The notes beneath the pieces are model-generated. The model made no database searches. It worked only from the letters and a program-made list of their open reading frames with translations, and was not told where the DNA came from. A DNA stretch of 64,000 nucleotides from an uncultured bacterium (GTDB lineage: Bacteria > Cloacimonadota > Cloacimonadia > Cloacimonadales > Cloacimonadaceae), in the NCBI GenBank assembly GCA_938009275.1, contig CALLHY010000062.1:57630-121629 (forward strand), written 5' to 3'. Below are positions 44,187 through 53,079 of the stretch, one piece after another (positions within the stretch are counted from its first letter, which is position 1; every line of letters begins with the position of its first letter). Both the position numbers and the translations under genes were made by a program.

Positions 44187-45089
44187 ATGCCGCTAAGCGT
44201 TAGGATCAGCGAACCTGAGATATATAACCAAGCTCTGAACATTTGGAGCGAACCAAGTTTCATGGAAGCAGTGGCGAAACTGCATAAGATAACTGCGATG
44301 CACGTGAAATGTTACAAAGGCGAGCAACTAGTTGCAGTTCTACCAGTTTACACCAAAAAAGTATTAGGCTTTGCAGCTATTGTAAATCCCATTTCTTCTT
44401 ATTATCAGGGAATGAATGTTTGGTTGGAAAAGAGCTCTTATCCCCAAAGAACTCTTTTGGATAGCCTACAGATAACCCGTTCCATTGCGCACTTTCTGCA
44501 GAAAAGGTTTCGGAAAATCAGCATCAATTTATCCCCTGAATCAGTGGATATCCGCGGTTTTACTTGGGAAGGGCTAAAGGCAGCGCCCTTGTATACTTTT
44601 GTGCATGATTACTCAGCCCCGTTAAAACCTCTGTATAACGAACATAAGAACATCAACAAAGCCATCAAGCACGGATATAGTTTTGGCCAGGAAACTAATC
44701 TGGCAGAGTTTATAAAGCTAACAATCGCGATGGACGAGAGAAAAAAGAGAGTGAACGGAGTTAGTTATCAAGCATTAACATTGTTTTTAAATCAGTTGTT
44801 CGCGCGTGGATTTGCCCGTCAATACAACATGTATCTGGAAGGCAAGATTGTTAGTAGCGAGATACTTTTCAAAGGCCAGTTAGATAAAGCATACACTATT
44901 TACCGAGCCACCAGCCAGAATGATATGAAACATGGAGTAAGCAGCTTGCATACTCTGAGTTTAATAAATGAATTGGCCAATGAGATAAGCGAGTTAGATT
45001 TTTGTGGAGCTAACATCCCAGATGTTGCAAGATTCAAAGCATCTTTTGGCCTAAGCCTTAAGGTTTTTTTCCGAATAAGCAACGGATGA
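44187..45089 (+). CDS. FemAB/GNAT-like (BioF2-like) acyltransferase-related protein
   Basis: 300 residues. The pattern resembles the duplicated-GNAT FemAB family: an N-terminal acyltransferase-like region with LVAVLPVYTKK and YYQGMNVWL, then a C-terminal domain with FLNQLFARGFARQYNMYLEGKIVSSEILFKGQLDKAYTIYRAT..., the usual run of the GNAT_6 second domain, ending in LDFCGANIPDVARFKASFG. It lies between a response regulator and D-Ala-D-Ala ligase. FemAB relatives add amino acids to peptidoglycan or modify sugars, which would fit the ligase next door, but this is inference. Confidence 0.7.
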   Translation: MPLSVRISEPEIYNQALNIWSEPSFMEAVAKLHKITAMHVKCYKGEQLVAVLPVYTKKVLGFAAIVNPISSYYQGMNVWLEKSSYPQRTLLDSLQITRSIAHFLQKRFRKISINLSPESVDIRGFTWEGLKAAPLYTFVHDYSAPLKPLYNEHKNINKAIKHGYSFGQETNLAEFIKLTIAMDERKKRVNGVSYQALTLFLNQLFARGFARQYNMYLEGKIVSSEILFKGQLDKAYTIYRATSQNDMKHGVSSLHTLSLINELANEISELDFCGANIPDVARFKASFGLSLKVFFRISNG

Positions 45090-45141
45090 GGCCTAATGTT
45101 TTGGATGATTATTTAATCAAGGATAAGGTGTTTACACTCAA

Positions 45142-46104
45142 GTGAAAAGAATTGTTGTATTAAAAGGCGGTTTCTCACCGGAAAGAGAAGTGTCACTGGT
45201 TAGCGGAACCGAGATTGCAAAAGAGCTACGCTTGCTTGGCTATAATGTGCATGAAATTGATCCGCACGATTATGTTAGTAGTGTCAGCTTTGTTCATGAG
45301 CTTACTAAGCACAATCCAGATATCGTATTTAATGGGCTGCATGGAGGAAGCGGTGAAAATGGCGAGCTTCAAGCCCTGCTAAGACTACTGAACCTGCCCT
45401 TTACCGGCTCGGAATTCAAGGCATGCTGCATTACAATGGATAAGTATATTACTAAGTTAATAGTAGCCCAAGAGGGTATTCCAGTACCTAAACACATACT
45501 GCTCCGGGGTAATGTATTGGAAGACTACTCCGATCCGCAAGACTATGCTTCATTCACCTCAGAACTTGGCTTACCGATAATAGTGAAACCCAACGATGCG
45601 GGCTCATCGGTTGGCATTAGCCGTGTAGATGACTTGCATCAGATAAAAAACGCCGTTTTGGATGCGCTTAAATATTCTACTTCCGCACTTTTAGAAGAAT
45701 ATATACCAGGTAGAGAGCTAACCGTAACTGTTGTTGATGGCAAAGCACTACCGGTGGTCGAAATCAAGCCATTGTCAGGATGGTATGACTACAATAATAA
45801 ATACACGAAGGGCAAAACAGAATACGTTGCACCAGCCAGATTAGATGATTCAACTGCCAAGCTAATCCAGTTATACGCAGAACGTATATGGAAGGCAATG
45901 GACTTATCCGGTTATGCACGGATTGACTTCAGGTATGATGACACCAAAGCGTTTTTTTTAGAAGTAAATACGCTGCCGGGTATGACTCCTCTTAGCCTTA
46001 CTCCAATGGCGGCAAAAGCAGCAGGACTGTCGTTTGGCGAGCTGCTTCAATCTGTAATAAACATAAGCCTGCGAATGCAGGGAGGTAAAAATGAGACACA
46101 TTAA
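45142..46104 (+). CDS. ddl: D-alanine--D-alanine ligase
   Basis: 320 residues from a GTG start. VLKGGFSPEREVSLVSG is the Ddl N-terminus (the family often has GG.S.E..VS..SG). The ATP-grasp core carries GLPIIVKPNDAGSSVGISRV and LLEEYIPGRELTVTV, and the end reads YARIDFRYD...FFLEVNTLPGMTPLSLTPMAAKAAGLSF. It makes D-Ala-D-Ala for peptidoglycan in the cytoplasm. The next gene starts inside its 3' end (14-base overlap). Confidence 0.96.
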   Translation: MKRIVVLKGGFSPEREVSLVSGTEIAKELRLLGYNVHEIDPHDYVSSVSFVHELTKHNPDIVFNGLHGGSGENGELQALLRLLNLPFTGSEFKACCITMDKYITKLIVAQEGIPVPKHILLRGNVLEDYSDPQDYASFTSELGLPIIVKPNDAGSSVGISRVDDLHQIKNAVLDALKYSTSALLEEYIPGRELTVTVVDGKALPVVEIKPLSGWYDYNNKYTKGKTEYVAPARLDDSTAKLIQLYAERIWKAMDLSGYARIDFRYDDTKAFFLEVNTLPGMTPLSLTPMAAKAAGLSFGELLQSVINISLRMQGGKNETH

Positions 46105-47203
46105 CTTGCTTTTGATGGTTTTTGTGCTGCTACCCATATTGGGATGGTCGGCATTATCCACGAGTTTCTCTCCTGGAAGCGTGGAAGTAAACGCAATGAG
46201 CACAATTAGTTTTGATCCCCAAGAACCATTATCACAACCCATGTTAACCACTCTAACCATCACAGAAGATCAGCTACCTGCTGGCAGGATTGATCTAAAA
46301 GTGGTAGTATTCTGGAACAATGCCAAACTAGTAGAAGCTGATTTCGAAAGCCTGGATGAAAACTGGGGATCGATAATTAGCAACAAGAGACAGGTTCAAA
46401 TGAGCAACCGTCATTTGATATCTGAAGAAGGACACCCTGATTTCCAGCCCAAAGGAAGCAGCAGTATTTCTGTAGAACATGTTATTGATGCCAATGCCAC
46501 TCTCAAGGAAGCTGTGCTGGCAGGTTACTTTCCCGATGGTAATCTTGAATTGAGAATCTGGGTTCGCAATTGGCAAGCAGGCACCTGGAATACAACCGTT
46601 GGAAGTCCTGCAGTGTTTACCATTAAGATCCGTAATGCTGGCGCTATAAACTTGATCTCTCCCGGAGTAGTTATTGGTCAAACCCCACCCCAGATTAGCC
46701 AAAGACCTGTTAGCTTCCAGTGGAATTCAGTCTCTACTGGCTTTAATAAGTCATCACTTATTGTAAGGGAATACCCGGCAAACAATCCTCCCAGCCAAAA
46801 CAACATAGAGAACACCGGAAATCTGTTTTATTCCAATCCTGATGTCAGCAGCGGATTTTCTGATTTCCTGGCATTTAACCCTGGCAATTATTATGCTTGG
46901 CAGATAACTACCACTTTATTCAATGAGTTTACCATCCAGAACCAGAACCTCCAGCCCAAGCTAAAGAGTAACTGGTTTGTTTTCAGATATGTAAATGAAT
47001 CTCAGAACACGAACGAAACTGCCGCAGAAATGCAAGCACAGCTAAACATCCTTAATAATAACGCCCTTAGAAGCATCCTGGCCCAAGGTTACACTTTAGT
47101 GGGTACCGTGATTTATGAGGGTAGAACCTACAGTGGACAAGACGCGCTTGATCTATTGTCGGGGCTTGCGGGCAAAGAGCTGCAAGTGCAGTTAAGGGAC
47201 TAG
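46091..47203 (+). CDS. Secreted protein of unknown function
   Basis: 370 residues; the ATG has GGAGGT 5 bases upstream inside ddl. The signal peptide is about 1-21 (MRHINLLLMVFVLLPILGWS). An N-terminal beta domain (about 22-170) reads like an Ig/adhesin fold, followed by a Ser/Asn-rich middle segment with repeated short SPGVVIGQTPPQISQRPVSFQW-type strands, the last being fibronectin-like, and a helical C-terminus (TAAEMQAQLNILNNNALRSIL). It is coupled to ddl and followed 10 bases later by the FecR gene. I do not recognise the family. Confidence 0.65.
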   Translation: MRHINLLLMVFVLLPILGWSALSTSFSPGSVEVNAMSTISFDPQEPLSQPMLTTLTITEDQLPAGRIDLKVVVFWNNAKLVEADFESLDENWGSIISNKRQVQMSNRHLISEEGHPDFQPKGSSSISVEHVIDANATLKEAVLAGYFPDGNLELRIWVRNWQAGTWNTTVGSPAVFTIKIRNAGAINLISPGVVIGQTPPQISQRPVSFQWNSVSTGFNKSSLIVREYPANNPPSQNNIENTGNLFYSNPDVSSGFSDFLAFNPGNYYAWQITTTLFNEFTIQNQNLQPKLKSNWFVFRYVNESQNTNETAAEMQAQLNILNNNALRSILAQGYTLVGTVIYEGRTYSGQDALDLLSGLAGKELQVQLRD

Positions 47204-47213
47204 GAGGCTAAAG

Positions 47214-47891
47214 ATGAAAACATATATTATTGTCCTGTTATTATTCAGTCTAACGTGTAGCGTGTTCGCTGCTGAGTCTGTAGCCCTGCTTTCTGCATCG
47301 AAAGGAAAAGTTGACCTTTCTCGTGATGCCAAAAACATCAAATTCAAAGCTGGTGATCTCCTTAGGAACAATGATGAATTACGTACGGGTGGTGAATCTT
47401 TTGCTGCGTATAAGTACATAGATGGTTCATCAACCATCAAGGTATTCTCAAATTCCGTAGTTAGGATAACCGCCAATAAAAGCGGCAAAAGCCTTAGCAA
47501 AAAAGTAGTTATAGATAAGGGCAGCATTTTCACTGATGTTAAGCCAAAAACCGGAACTTTTATGGTTCAAACGCCTACAACTGTGGCATCCGTTAAGGGT
47601 ACAGGTTTTCTTACAAAGATTTCGGACGATGGCGTATCAAAATTCATCGTAACCGATGGTGAGGTAGAACTTAAGATATTGGAAAGCGAGGATGTGAAGT
47701 CCGTTGCAGCCGGAAAAACGGCCACAATAGACGCAGAAGGAAATTTCGAAATACGGGAAAGCAGCTCAGAAGACACCTCCAGCATCGAAAAAGAAGAGAT
47801 GGAATCATCAAAAGTATCAGAGCCAAAGCTCATAAGAATACCTGTAACTGATGCAGCAGGTAAAACCAAGTACATTGAAATCAGATACTAA
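47214..47891 (+). CDS. Secreted FecR-domain protein
   Basis: 225 residues with a signal peptide (1-19, ending VFA). Residues ~30-150 form a FecR domain: SASKGKVDLSRD, GDLLRNNDELRTGGESFAAYKYIDGSSTIKVFSNSVVRI, and VVIDKGSIFTDVKP, then VQTPTTVASVKGTGFLTKI and FIVTDGEVELK. Its tail is acidic, Ser-rich and low complexity (about 170-200). Unlike the iron-sensing FecR it has no membrane anchor or cytoplasmic part. It sits with an outer-membrane protein and a CHASE2 cyclase, a partner often seen with FecR domains. Confidence 0.88.
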   Translation: MKTYIIVLLLFSLTCSVFAAESVALLSASKGKVDLSRDAKNIKFKAGDLLRNNDELRTGGESFAAYKYIDGSSTIKVFSNSVVRITANKSGKSLSKKVVIDKGSIFTDVKPKTGTFMVQTPTTVASVKGTGFLTKISDDGVSKFIVTDGEVELKILESEDVKSVAAGKTATIDAEGNFEIRESSSEDTSSIEKEEMESSKVSEPKLIRIPVTDAAGKTKYIEIRY

Positions 47892-47902
47892 GGGGAACCG
47901 CT

Positions 47903-50323
47903 ATGAAAAAGTTATTCTTAATAGCAGTCATTGCAGTATTTACAACCTTAGCATTTGCGGTTTCCATCCAGCATGTGTCTCCTGGCAGCTATGGCTTTGG
48001 AGAAGATGTAAAGCTGATGGTGGAAGTACTGCAAGGATTAGAGGAAATCTCGGAAGTAAAGGTATATTATCGTAACGAAGGTGAGATTCCCTGGATGAAC
48101 GCACCAGCTACGCAAGAGAGCCCCGGAGCTGTGTATTATTGGGCAAGCATACCTGCCAAATTTATCTCCGATGTAAAGCTCGAGTACTACTTCGAAATTC
48201 AGCTATTTGATGGTACAGCACAAAACTTTCCTCCTTTAGACGGTATAACACCAAAGTACACAATGGTGCCCAAAGCTCTCGAAGGTGAATTGTCAGAAGG
48301 ATTCGTTTTACTTACGGAGGAAGCTACAATATCTGCCGATGAAGGATACCAGTTGGCTGTTTCATTCTTTGCCTTGGAGGAAGAAATTGATCCCGCCAGC
48401 ATCGAAGTATGGGTAGGCGGAAAAGACGTTACATCCATAGCGGAGATTGTTGCTCCTACCATTCTATATAGAGAAGAAAGCCCATTCCCAGGCATCAAGA
48501 AGGCAGTTATCAAAGCCAAACAGGGTAACAAAGTAATTCACTCCAATGTTTGGATCACCGAAGTTACTCCCGGAAAGGTAAAGCACTCGTTACCCTTTAC
48601 TGTTCGTGGAAGCGTAAACTTTTCTTCAAACGTATATGACTATTCCAATCCTGATGTAACTCCTGGTGTTAGCGATAACGATGCTGCATCATGGGCCGAT
48701 ATCTATGGCAATTATGGACGAGTAAATATGCAAGCCAACCTATACGCCTCATCTTTGGAGAAGACCAACAAACAGCCTGTTAATCGATACACATTTGGCA
48801 TACAAGTACCCATGCTGGATATCTTTGCGGGTGACTATTCTCCCAGTCTTAGCCAGTATACTCTATACAATAAGAATATCCGGGGGCTGTATGCAAAGTT
48901 CTACGGGAAAGCTGGTTCGATAACCTGGGCACATGGTGAAAGTGTTCGCAAAACTACAAATGACAATGTGATATTAACTTCACCAGACGGTAGATCTTTG
49001 AAATCTGGAACATTCAAACAAGAAGCAATAGGTGCAAAGCTCACTGTCGGTAACGAAGGTGGCTTCTCCATGGGACTCGCAATGTCTCGCCATCGCGATA
49101 TAGTTAGTTCGCTAGATAGCCTGTATTATGTGCTAAACTACACTCCTAATGGCTCTACAGAATTACAGACAGACTACAGCGTTACCGCCAAGGACAACGC
49201 AGTAGTTAGCTTCGACATCCGACTAAATTTACCTAAGTTAAACACCATCCTGGGTGCAGAAGTTGGTGGCTCTATTCTGAACAAGAATACCATACCAGGC
49301 CCAATAGACAAACAAACCATCATTGATTATCTGGGTGAAGAGGATTTCCCTATAGACCCCTCGGACTACAGCGATTTATTCGTGATAAACAAGAATATGG
49401 AGCCCTTCATGCCCAGCCGGGCTAATCTTGCCTGGTTAGCATATTTCAGAACCTTTATGATGAACAACCTGATAAACGTGCAATACTCAGAAACAGGTTC
49501 TGCTTTCAATGCTCTTGGCGCATCATATCAAATGAACGATAGCCGAACCCTATCTATCACCGACCAATTTAACCTGGCCAGATACTGGGTATTTACTGGC
49601 GGATACAGCCTTACCGAAGATAACATTATGGGACACAAATCGGAAACCAACACTTTCAACTCATGGTATATCCAATCCATATTGCGTATTAACAATCTCC
49701 CCTATCTAAAGGCTGCTTATTTTAATAACCAGGGAGAAAACGAAAAGAATCCTGAGATTTCCTCCGCCAATCCATTCCAGCACTATCTGCGAAATTCCAA
49801 AAACATGAGCTTTGGTATTGGCTACAACGTTACTCAGATACCCTACGTGCCAACTCAGTTTGACATCAGCTACAGGCTGGGCACCGACGATTCACAGCTT
49901 GCCGATGCCAGTAACAATCTTCAGTATACTGCCGACAATGAGAACAACGGCTTAAACTTAACCATGTCGAACAAATATAACAACCTGCCCTTAACTACTC
50001 AATTCTCTATGTCACTCGGTACTCAAAAGCAAAAAATGGCAAGCCCAAATGTAGAAAACAAAAACCAAAACATCTTCTTTGGTGCAGGCTACAGCTTATG
50101 GGAAGATCGCATTAAACCTTTTATAAACTACAGATTAGTAAGCTTCGACAGCAATCAGTCTGAGCATAAGATTGGTTATATTACCCTGGGTGTTGAAGCC
50201 TTCCCAATTAGAGACTTGTCTGTTTGCACAAATCTTGGGTTCCAGAATTACAGCAACGACTTGGCTGGTGCCTCCGAGTATAAAACCACTACTTGGAGAG
50301 TGCTGATTACTCAAAGATTCTAA
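47903..50323 (+). CDS. Large outer-membrane beta-barrel protein
   Basis: 806 residues. Signal peptide (1-19), then Ig-like periplasmic domains (to about 235: SIQHVSPGSYGFGEDVKLMVEVLQG, LEYYFEIQLFDGTAQNF) and a beta-barrel of many amphipathic strands ending TWRVLITQRF, with a terminal Phe as in outer-membrane proteins. The barrel is preceded by GSVNFSSNVYDYSN. It starts 11 bases after the FecR gene and ends before a strong terminator, so FecR and the barrel share a message. No substrate can be named. Confidence 0.75.
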   Translation: MKKLFLIAVIAVFTTLAFAVSIQHVSPGSYGFGEDVKLMVEVLQGLEEISEVKVYYRNEGEIPWMNAPATQESPGAVYYWASIPAKFISDVKLEYYFEIQLFDGTAQNFPPLDGITPKYTMVPKALEGELSEGFVLLTEEATISADEGYQLAVSFFALEEEIDPASIEVWVGGKDVTSIAEIVAPTILYREESPFPGIKKAVIKAKQGNKVIHSNVWITEVTPGKVKHSLPFTVRGSVNFSSNVYDYSNPDVTPGVSDNDAASWADIYGNYGRVNMQANLYASSLEKTNKQPVNRYTFGIQVPMLDIFAGDYSPSLSQYTLYNKNIRGLYAKFYGKAGSITWAHGESVRKTTNDNVILTSPDGRSLKSGTFKQEAIGAKLTVGNEGGFSMGLAMSRHRDIVSSLDSLYYVLNYTPNGSTELQTDYSVTAKDNAVVSFDIRLNLPKLNTILGAEVGGSILNKNTIPGPIDKQTIIDYLGEEDFPIDPSDYSDLFVINKNMEPFMPSRANLAWLAYFRTFMMNNLINVQYSETGSAFNALGASYQMNDSRTLSITDQFNLARYWVFTGGYSLTEDNIMGHKSETNTFNSWYIQSILRINNLPYLKAAYFNNQGENEKNPEISSANPFQHYLRNSKNMSFGIGYNVTQIPYVPTQFDISYRLGTDDSQLADASNNLQYTADNENNGLNLTMSNKYNNLPLTTQFSMSLGTQKQKMASPNVENKNQNIFFGAGYSLWEDRIKPFINYRLVSFDSNQSEHKIGYITLGVEAFPIRDLSVCTNLGFQNYSNDLAGASEYKTTTWRVLITQRF

Positions 50324-50348
50324 ATGCAACCCAAATAATCATAAACTT

Positions 50349-50381
50349 AAGCCCGTTCGTAACATAGTTTCGAGCGGGCTT
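50349..50381 (+). terminator. Intrinsic terminator after outer-membrane protein gene
   Basis: AAGCCCGTTCG (50349-50359) pairs with CGAGCGGGCTT (50371-50381), one G-U, followed by TATATTT. It closes the 43829-50323 gene run. Confidence 0.85.
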
Positions 50382-50406
50382 TATATTTAACAACATAAGA
50401 GGCACT

Positions 50407-52266
50407 ATGAAACGCTTTCTGGTTATTCTTTACCCGCTTGGTATCTTACTGCTTATCAAGCTTATCTTTATGTTCCCCTTATTTGATTCCCTCGAGTTCA
50501 AGGTTCAGGACACCTTGTTCCGTTTTCGTGGAGTGCAGGATGTATCCGATAATCTGGCAATAATCGCCATTGATGATGCCAGCTTCAGTGCTCTTAACGA
50601 GTCGTGGCCATTCCCAAGGGAATATCATGCCAAGCTGATTGAGAATCTGAACCAAGCTGGTGTTAAACAGATTGTATTCGACGTAGAATTCACCGAAAAC
50701 TCATATCCCGAAGCAGACCACGCCCTTGCCGAAGCAGGTGCCAGATACAATAATGTGATATATGCTGGGAAGGTGATTCACGCTCGCAACGCAGGTGAGC
50801 CCAGCCAAAAACTTACCCCAATATCGGCAATTACTAAAAGGGGGCTTTCCTGGGGAATAGTAAACATGAATGCCGATTCTGATGGCTTCATACGCAAATA
50901 CACTTGTTATGAAGCCTTTGACAAAGAACCTGTATTCAGCATAGGCGTTGCTTCCCTTGCCAATATGAGAGTCTATCAGCCAGATTGGGAAAAACACATT
51001 TCGTTAACTCGTACTAAAATGAAGCTTGCCGATAAAGTGGTACCCTTGATAAACCACAATAATGCCATTATCAACTACAAAGGGCCAGCCGGTACGTTTA
51101 AGCAGTATTCATATTCAAGCATCCTGGACGATTCCACCATGTCCATGCCTGGTTATCAGGGCATTGAACTCGATGAATTTTACGAAATCTTAGATTCTGG
51201 CGAACTGAAAGATAAGACCGTATTAATCGGTGCTACGGTGGATGAGCTTCACGACAAATTCCCCACCCCCTTCGGTGGCGAATGGACTCCGGGAGTGGAG
51301 ATTCACGCTAACTTCATCGAAATGGTGCTTTCCGGTAAGTATCTTTCGCAGATTAATCCTCTGTTATACTTAGCATTAGAGTTTCTGATACTGATTGCCT
51401 TGTGGTTTGGCTTCAGGAAAATAAAACCACAGATTTCTGCAGTGATAGTTGTATTGCTTATCGCTTTGCAGTATGGGCTTGCCCTTGTTCTATTCAAACA
51501 ATATGGGCTTATCATACCTATTGTACAAACAGCAATTGTCTTCCTGCTGGTTTATGTAGCAAGCATCCTTAGCCACTATTTGGCAACCATGAAGGAAAAA
51601 CGCTTTATTCGAAGTGCTTTTCAGCAATACATGGCTCCTGAATTGGTTAATCAATTACTGCAAAACCCAAAAAACCTTAAGTATGGCGGATCATTGCAAG
51701 AGATAACCGTGCTATTCTCGGACATCAGGTCTTTCACCACCTATTCTGAATCTCACACTCCAGAAGAAACAGTAAACATCTTGCATGAATACCTAACGGA
51801 AATGGTGAATATTATCATCCTGAATCAAGGCATATTAGACAAGTTTGTGGGTGATGAAGTTATGGCTCTCTTCGGTACACCTGTTCCCTTGCCAAATCAT
51901 GCACTTAACGCCTGCAAGGTTGCATTGCAGATGCGAGAAAAGCTAAACGAAATGCAAGAACGATGGAAAGCAGAGGGACGCCAACCTTTCGATATCGGCA
52001 TAGGAATAAATACCGGCCAGGCAGTAGTCGGGAACCTAGGTAGCGAACAGATATTTGACTACACCGCCATTGGAGATACCATAAACTTAGGAGCTCGGTT
52101 AGAAGGGATAAACAAAGACTATAACACCGAGAAAAAGATTATTATCAGCGAGTTTACACTTGAAAAGGTTGCAGACCTGGTAGAGACAAACTATCTGGAT
52201 GCAGTTACGGTAAAGGGTAAAACCAAGCCCGTTAAGATATATGAATTAATTGGCTTAAAGCCCTGA
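50407..52266 (+). CDS. CHASE2-domain class III adenylate cyclase
   Basis: 619 residues. An N-terminal TM segment (about 5-25) is followed by a periplasmic CHASE2 domain (about 40-300: VQDTLFRFRGVQ, LAIIAIDDASFSAL, VLIGATVDELHDKFPTP, PGVEIHANFIEMVLSGKYL), three TM segments (about 315-395) and a cyclase domain (about 430-610). Metal-binding aspartates lie in VLFSDIRSFTTY and KFVGDEVMALFG, and the transition-state pair in IGDTINLGARLEG. It makes cAMP from an extracytoplasmic signal. It follows a FecR gene and a barrel gene, though a terminator separates them. Confidence 0.93.
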   Translation: MKRFLVILYPLGILLLIKLIFMFPLFDSLEFKVQDTLFRFRGVQDVSDNLAIIAIDDASFSALNESWPFPREYHAKLIENLNQAGVKQIVFDVEFTENSYPEADHALAEAGARYNNVIYAGKVIHARNAGEPSQKLTPISAITKRGLSWGIVNMNADSDGFIRKYTCYEAFDKEPVFSIGVASLANMRVYQPDWEKHISLTRTKMKLADKVVPLINHNNAIINYKGPAGTFKQYSYSSILDDSTMSMPGYQGIELDEFYEILDSGELKDKTVLIGATVDELHDKFPTPFGGEWTPGVEIHANFIEMVLSGKYLSQINPLLYLALEFLILIALWFGFRKIKPQISAVIVVLLIALQYGLALVLFKQYGLIIPIVQTAIVFLLVYVASILSHYLATMKEKRFIRSAFQQYMAPELVNQLLQNPKNLKYGGSLQEITVLFSDIRSFTTYSESHTPEETVNILHEYLTEMVNIIILNQGILDKFVGDEVMALFGTPVPLPNHALNACKVALQMREKLNEMQERWKAEGRQPFDIGIGINTGQAVVGNLGSEQIFDYTAIGDTINLGARLEGINKDYNTEKKIIISEFTLEKVADLVETNYLDAVTVKGKTKPVKIYELIGLKP

Positions 52267-52346
52267 AAAATTTATAATCAGCAAGGCTTCATTACGGTAT
52301 ATAAAGCATCGCTAACGTGATTGCAGCCTGCACGATATGCGGTAGT

Positions 52347-52395
52347 AATACGGATGAACTACGCATCTCATCCGTATTTCATGCGTATTTCATAA
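52347..52395. repeat. Palindromic intergenic repeat, family 1 copy C
   Basis: A perfect 11-bp inverted repeat AATACGGATGA (52347-52357) and TCATCCGTATT (52368-52378), followed by ATGCGTATTTCATAAG like the arm of copy A. It lies between the convergent ends of the cyclase and HAD genes. Confidence 0.7.
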
Positions 52396-52446
52396 GTAAT
52401 TCAAGTAAGGATGGTAAAGCTATCTTGCGTTAAATTTATCGTTACT

Positions 52447-53079
52447 TTATTGTAGAGATTGAACGATTTTTACTATCTCATCGGGGCTGTTAACCAGATA
52501 GTCCGGATCGTGGCTACTTAGCAATTCTGCCGTATGAAAGCCCCAGGTAACGGCTATCACTCGAAGTCCACATTTTTTAGCAGCATCGATATCGCGGGTT
52601 TCATCGCCCAGATAGATTACATTTCTGGGGTCAAGCTTATGTTTTTTTATCTGCTGCTTTATACGCAGTTTCTTGTTTAGCACTCCTGAAGTTCCTTCTA
52701 CCCATTGGAATGAAGTAATCTGCATCCGCCACAGAAACATATAGAGGTTTTCTTTGGAATTTGAACTTAGCAATGCCATGGGAATCTGCATATCAGATAG
52801 CTGGTTCAGCATTGGAATAATCCCCCTGCAAGGCTCCAGTTCGTGCGCAAAGTGCTTGTATTCCACCAGTGCCATGGCTATTGCATGAGGAATTTTGTGA
52901 AGAGGAATGTGCAACTCCTTTAGTACCTTTCTCATCGGCATAGACCTGAAGCGCTGAAAATCCTCATCTGTAAACTCGGCATGTCCAAACTTTGGAGCCA
53001 TTTGGTTAGCTATCTTCCAGCCAAGATGAATGGAATCGGCAATTGTGCCATCGAAATCGAAGAGCAAGAATGGTTTCAT
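52447..53079 (-). CDS. HAD-superfamily hydrolase (Gph-like phosphatase)
   Basis: 210 residues. Motif I is LLFDFDGTIADS (the nucleophile is the first Asp of DxDGT), motif II LLSSNSKE, the Lys of motif III in LNKKLRIKQQIKKHKLD, and motif IV YLGDETRDIDAAKKCGLRVIAVTWGF. This is close to phosphoglycolate-phosphatase-type enzymes. It overlaps the rsmI stop by 4 bases (ATGA) and belongs to the kbl-rsmI-HAD run. Confidence 0.9.
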   Translation of the reverse strand: MKPFLLFDFDGTIADSIHLGWKIANQMAPKFGHAEFTDEDFQRFRSMPMRKVLKELHIPLHKIPHAIAMALVEYKHFAHELEPCRGIIPMLNQLSDMQIPMALLSSNSKENLYMFLWRMQITSFQWVEGTSGVLNKKLRIKQQIKKHKLDPRNVIYLGDETRDIDAAKKCGLRVIAVTWGFHTAELLSSHDPDYLVNSPDEIVKIVQSLQ

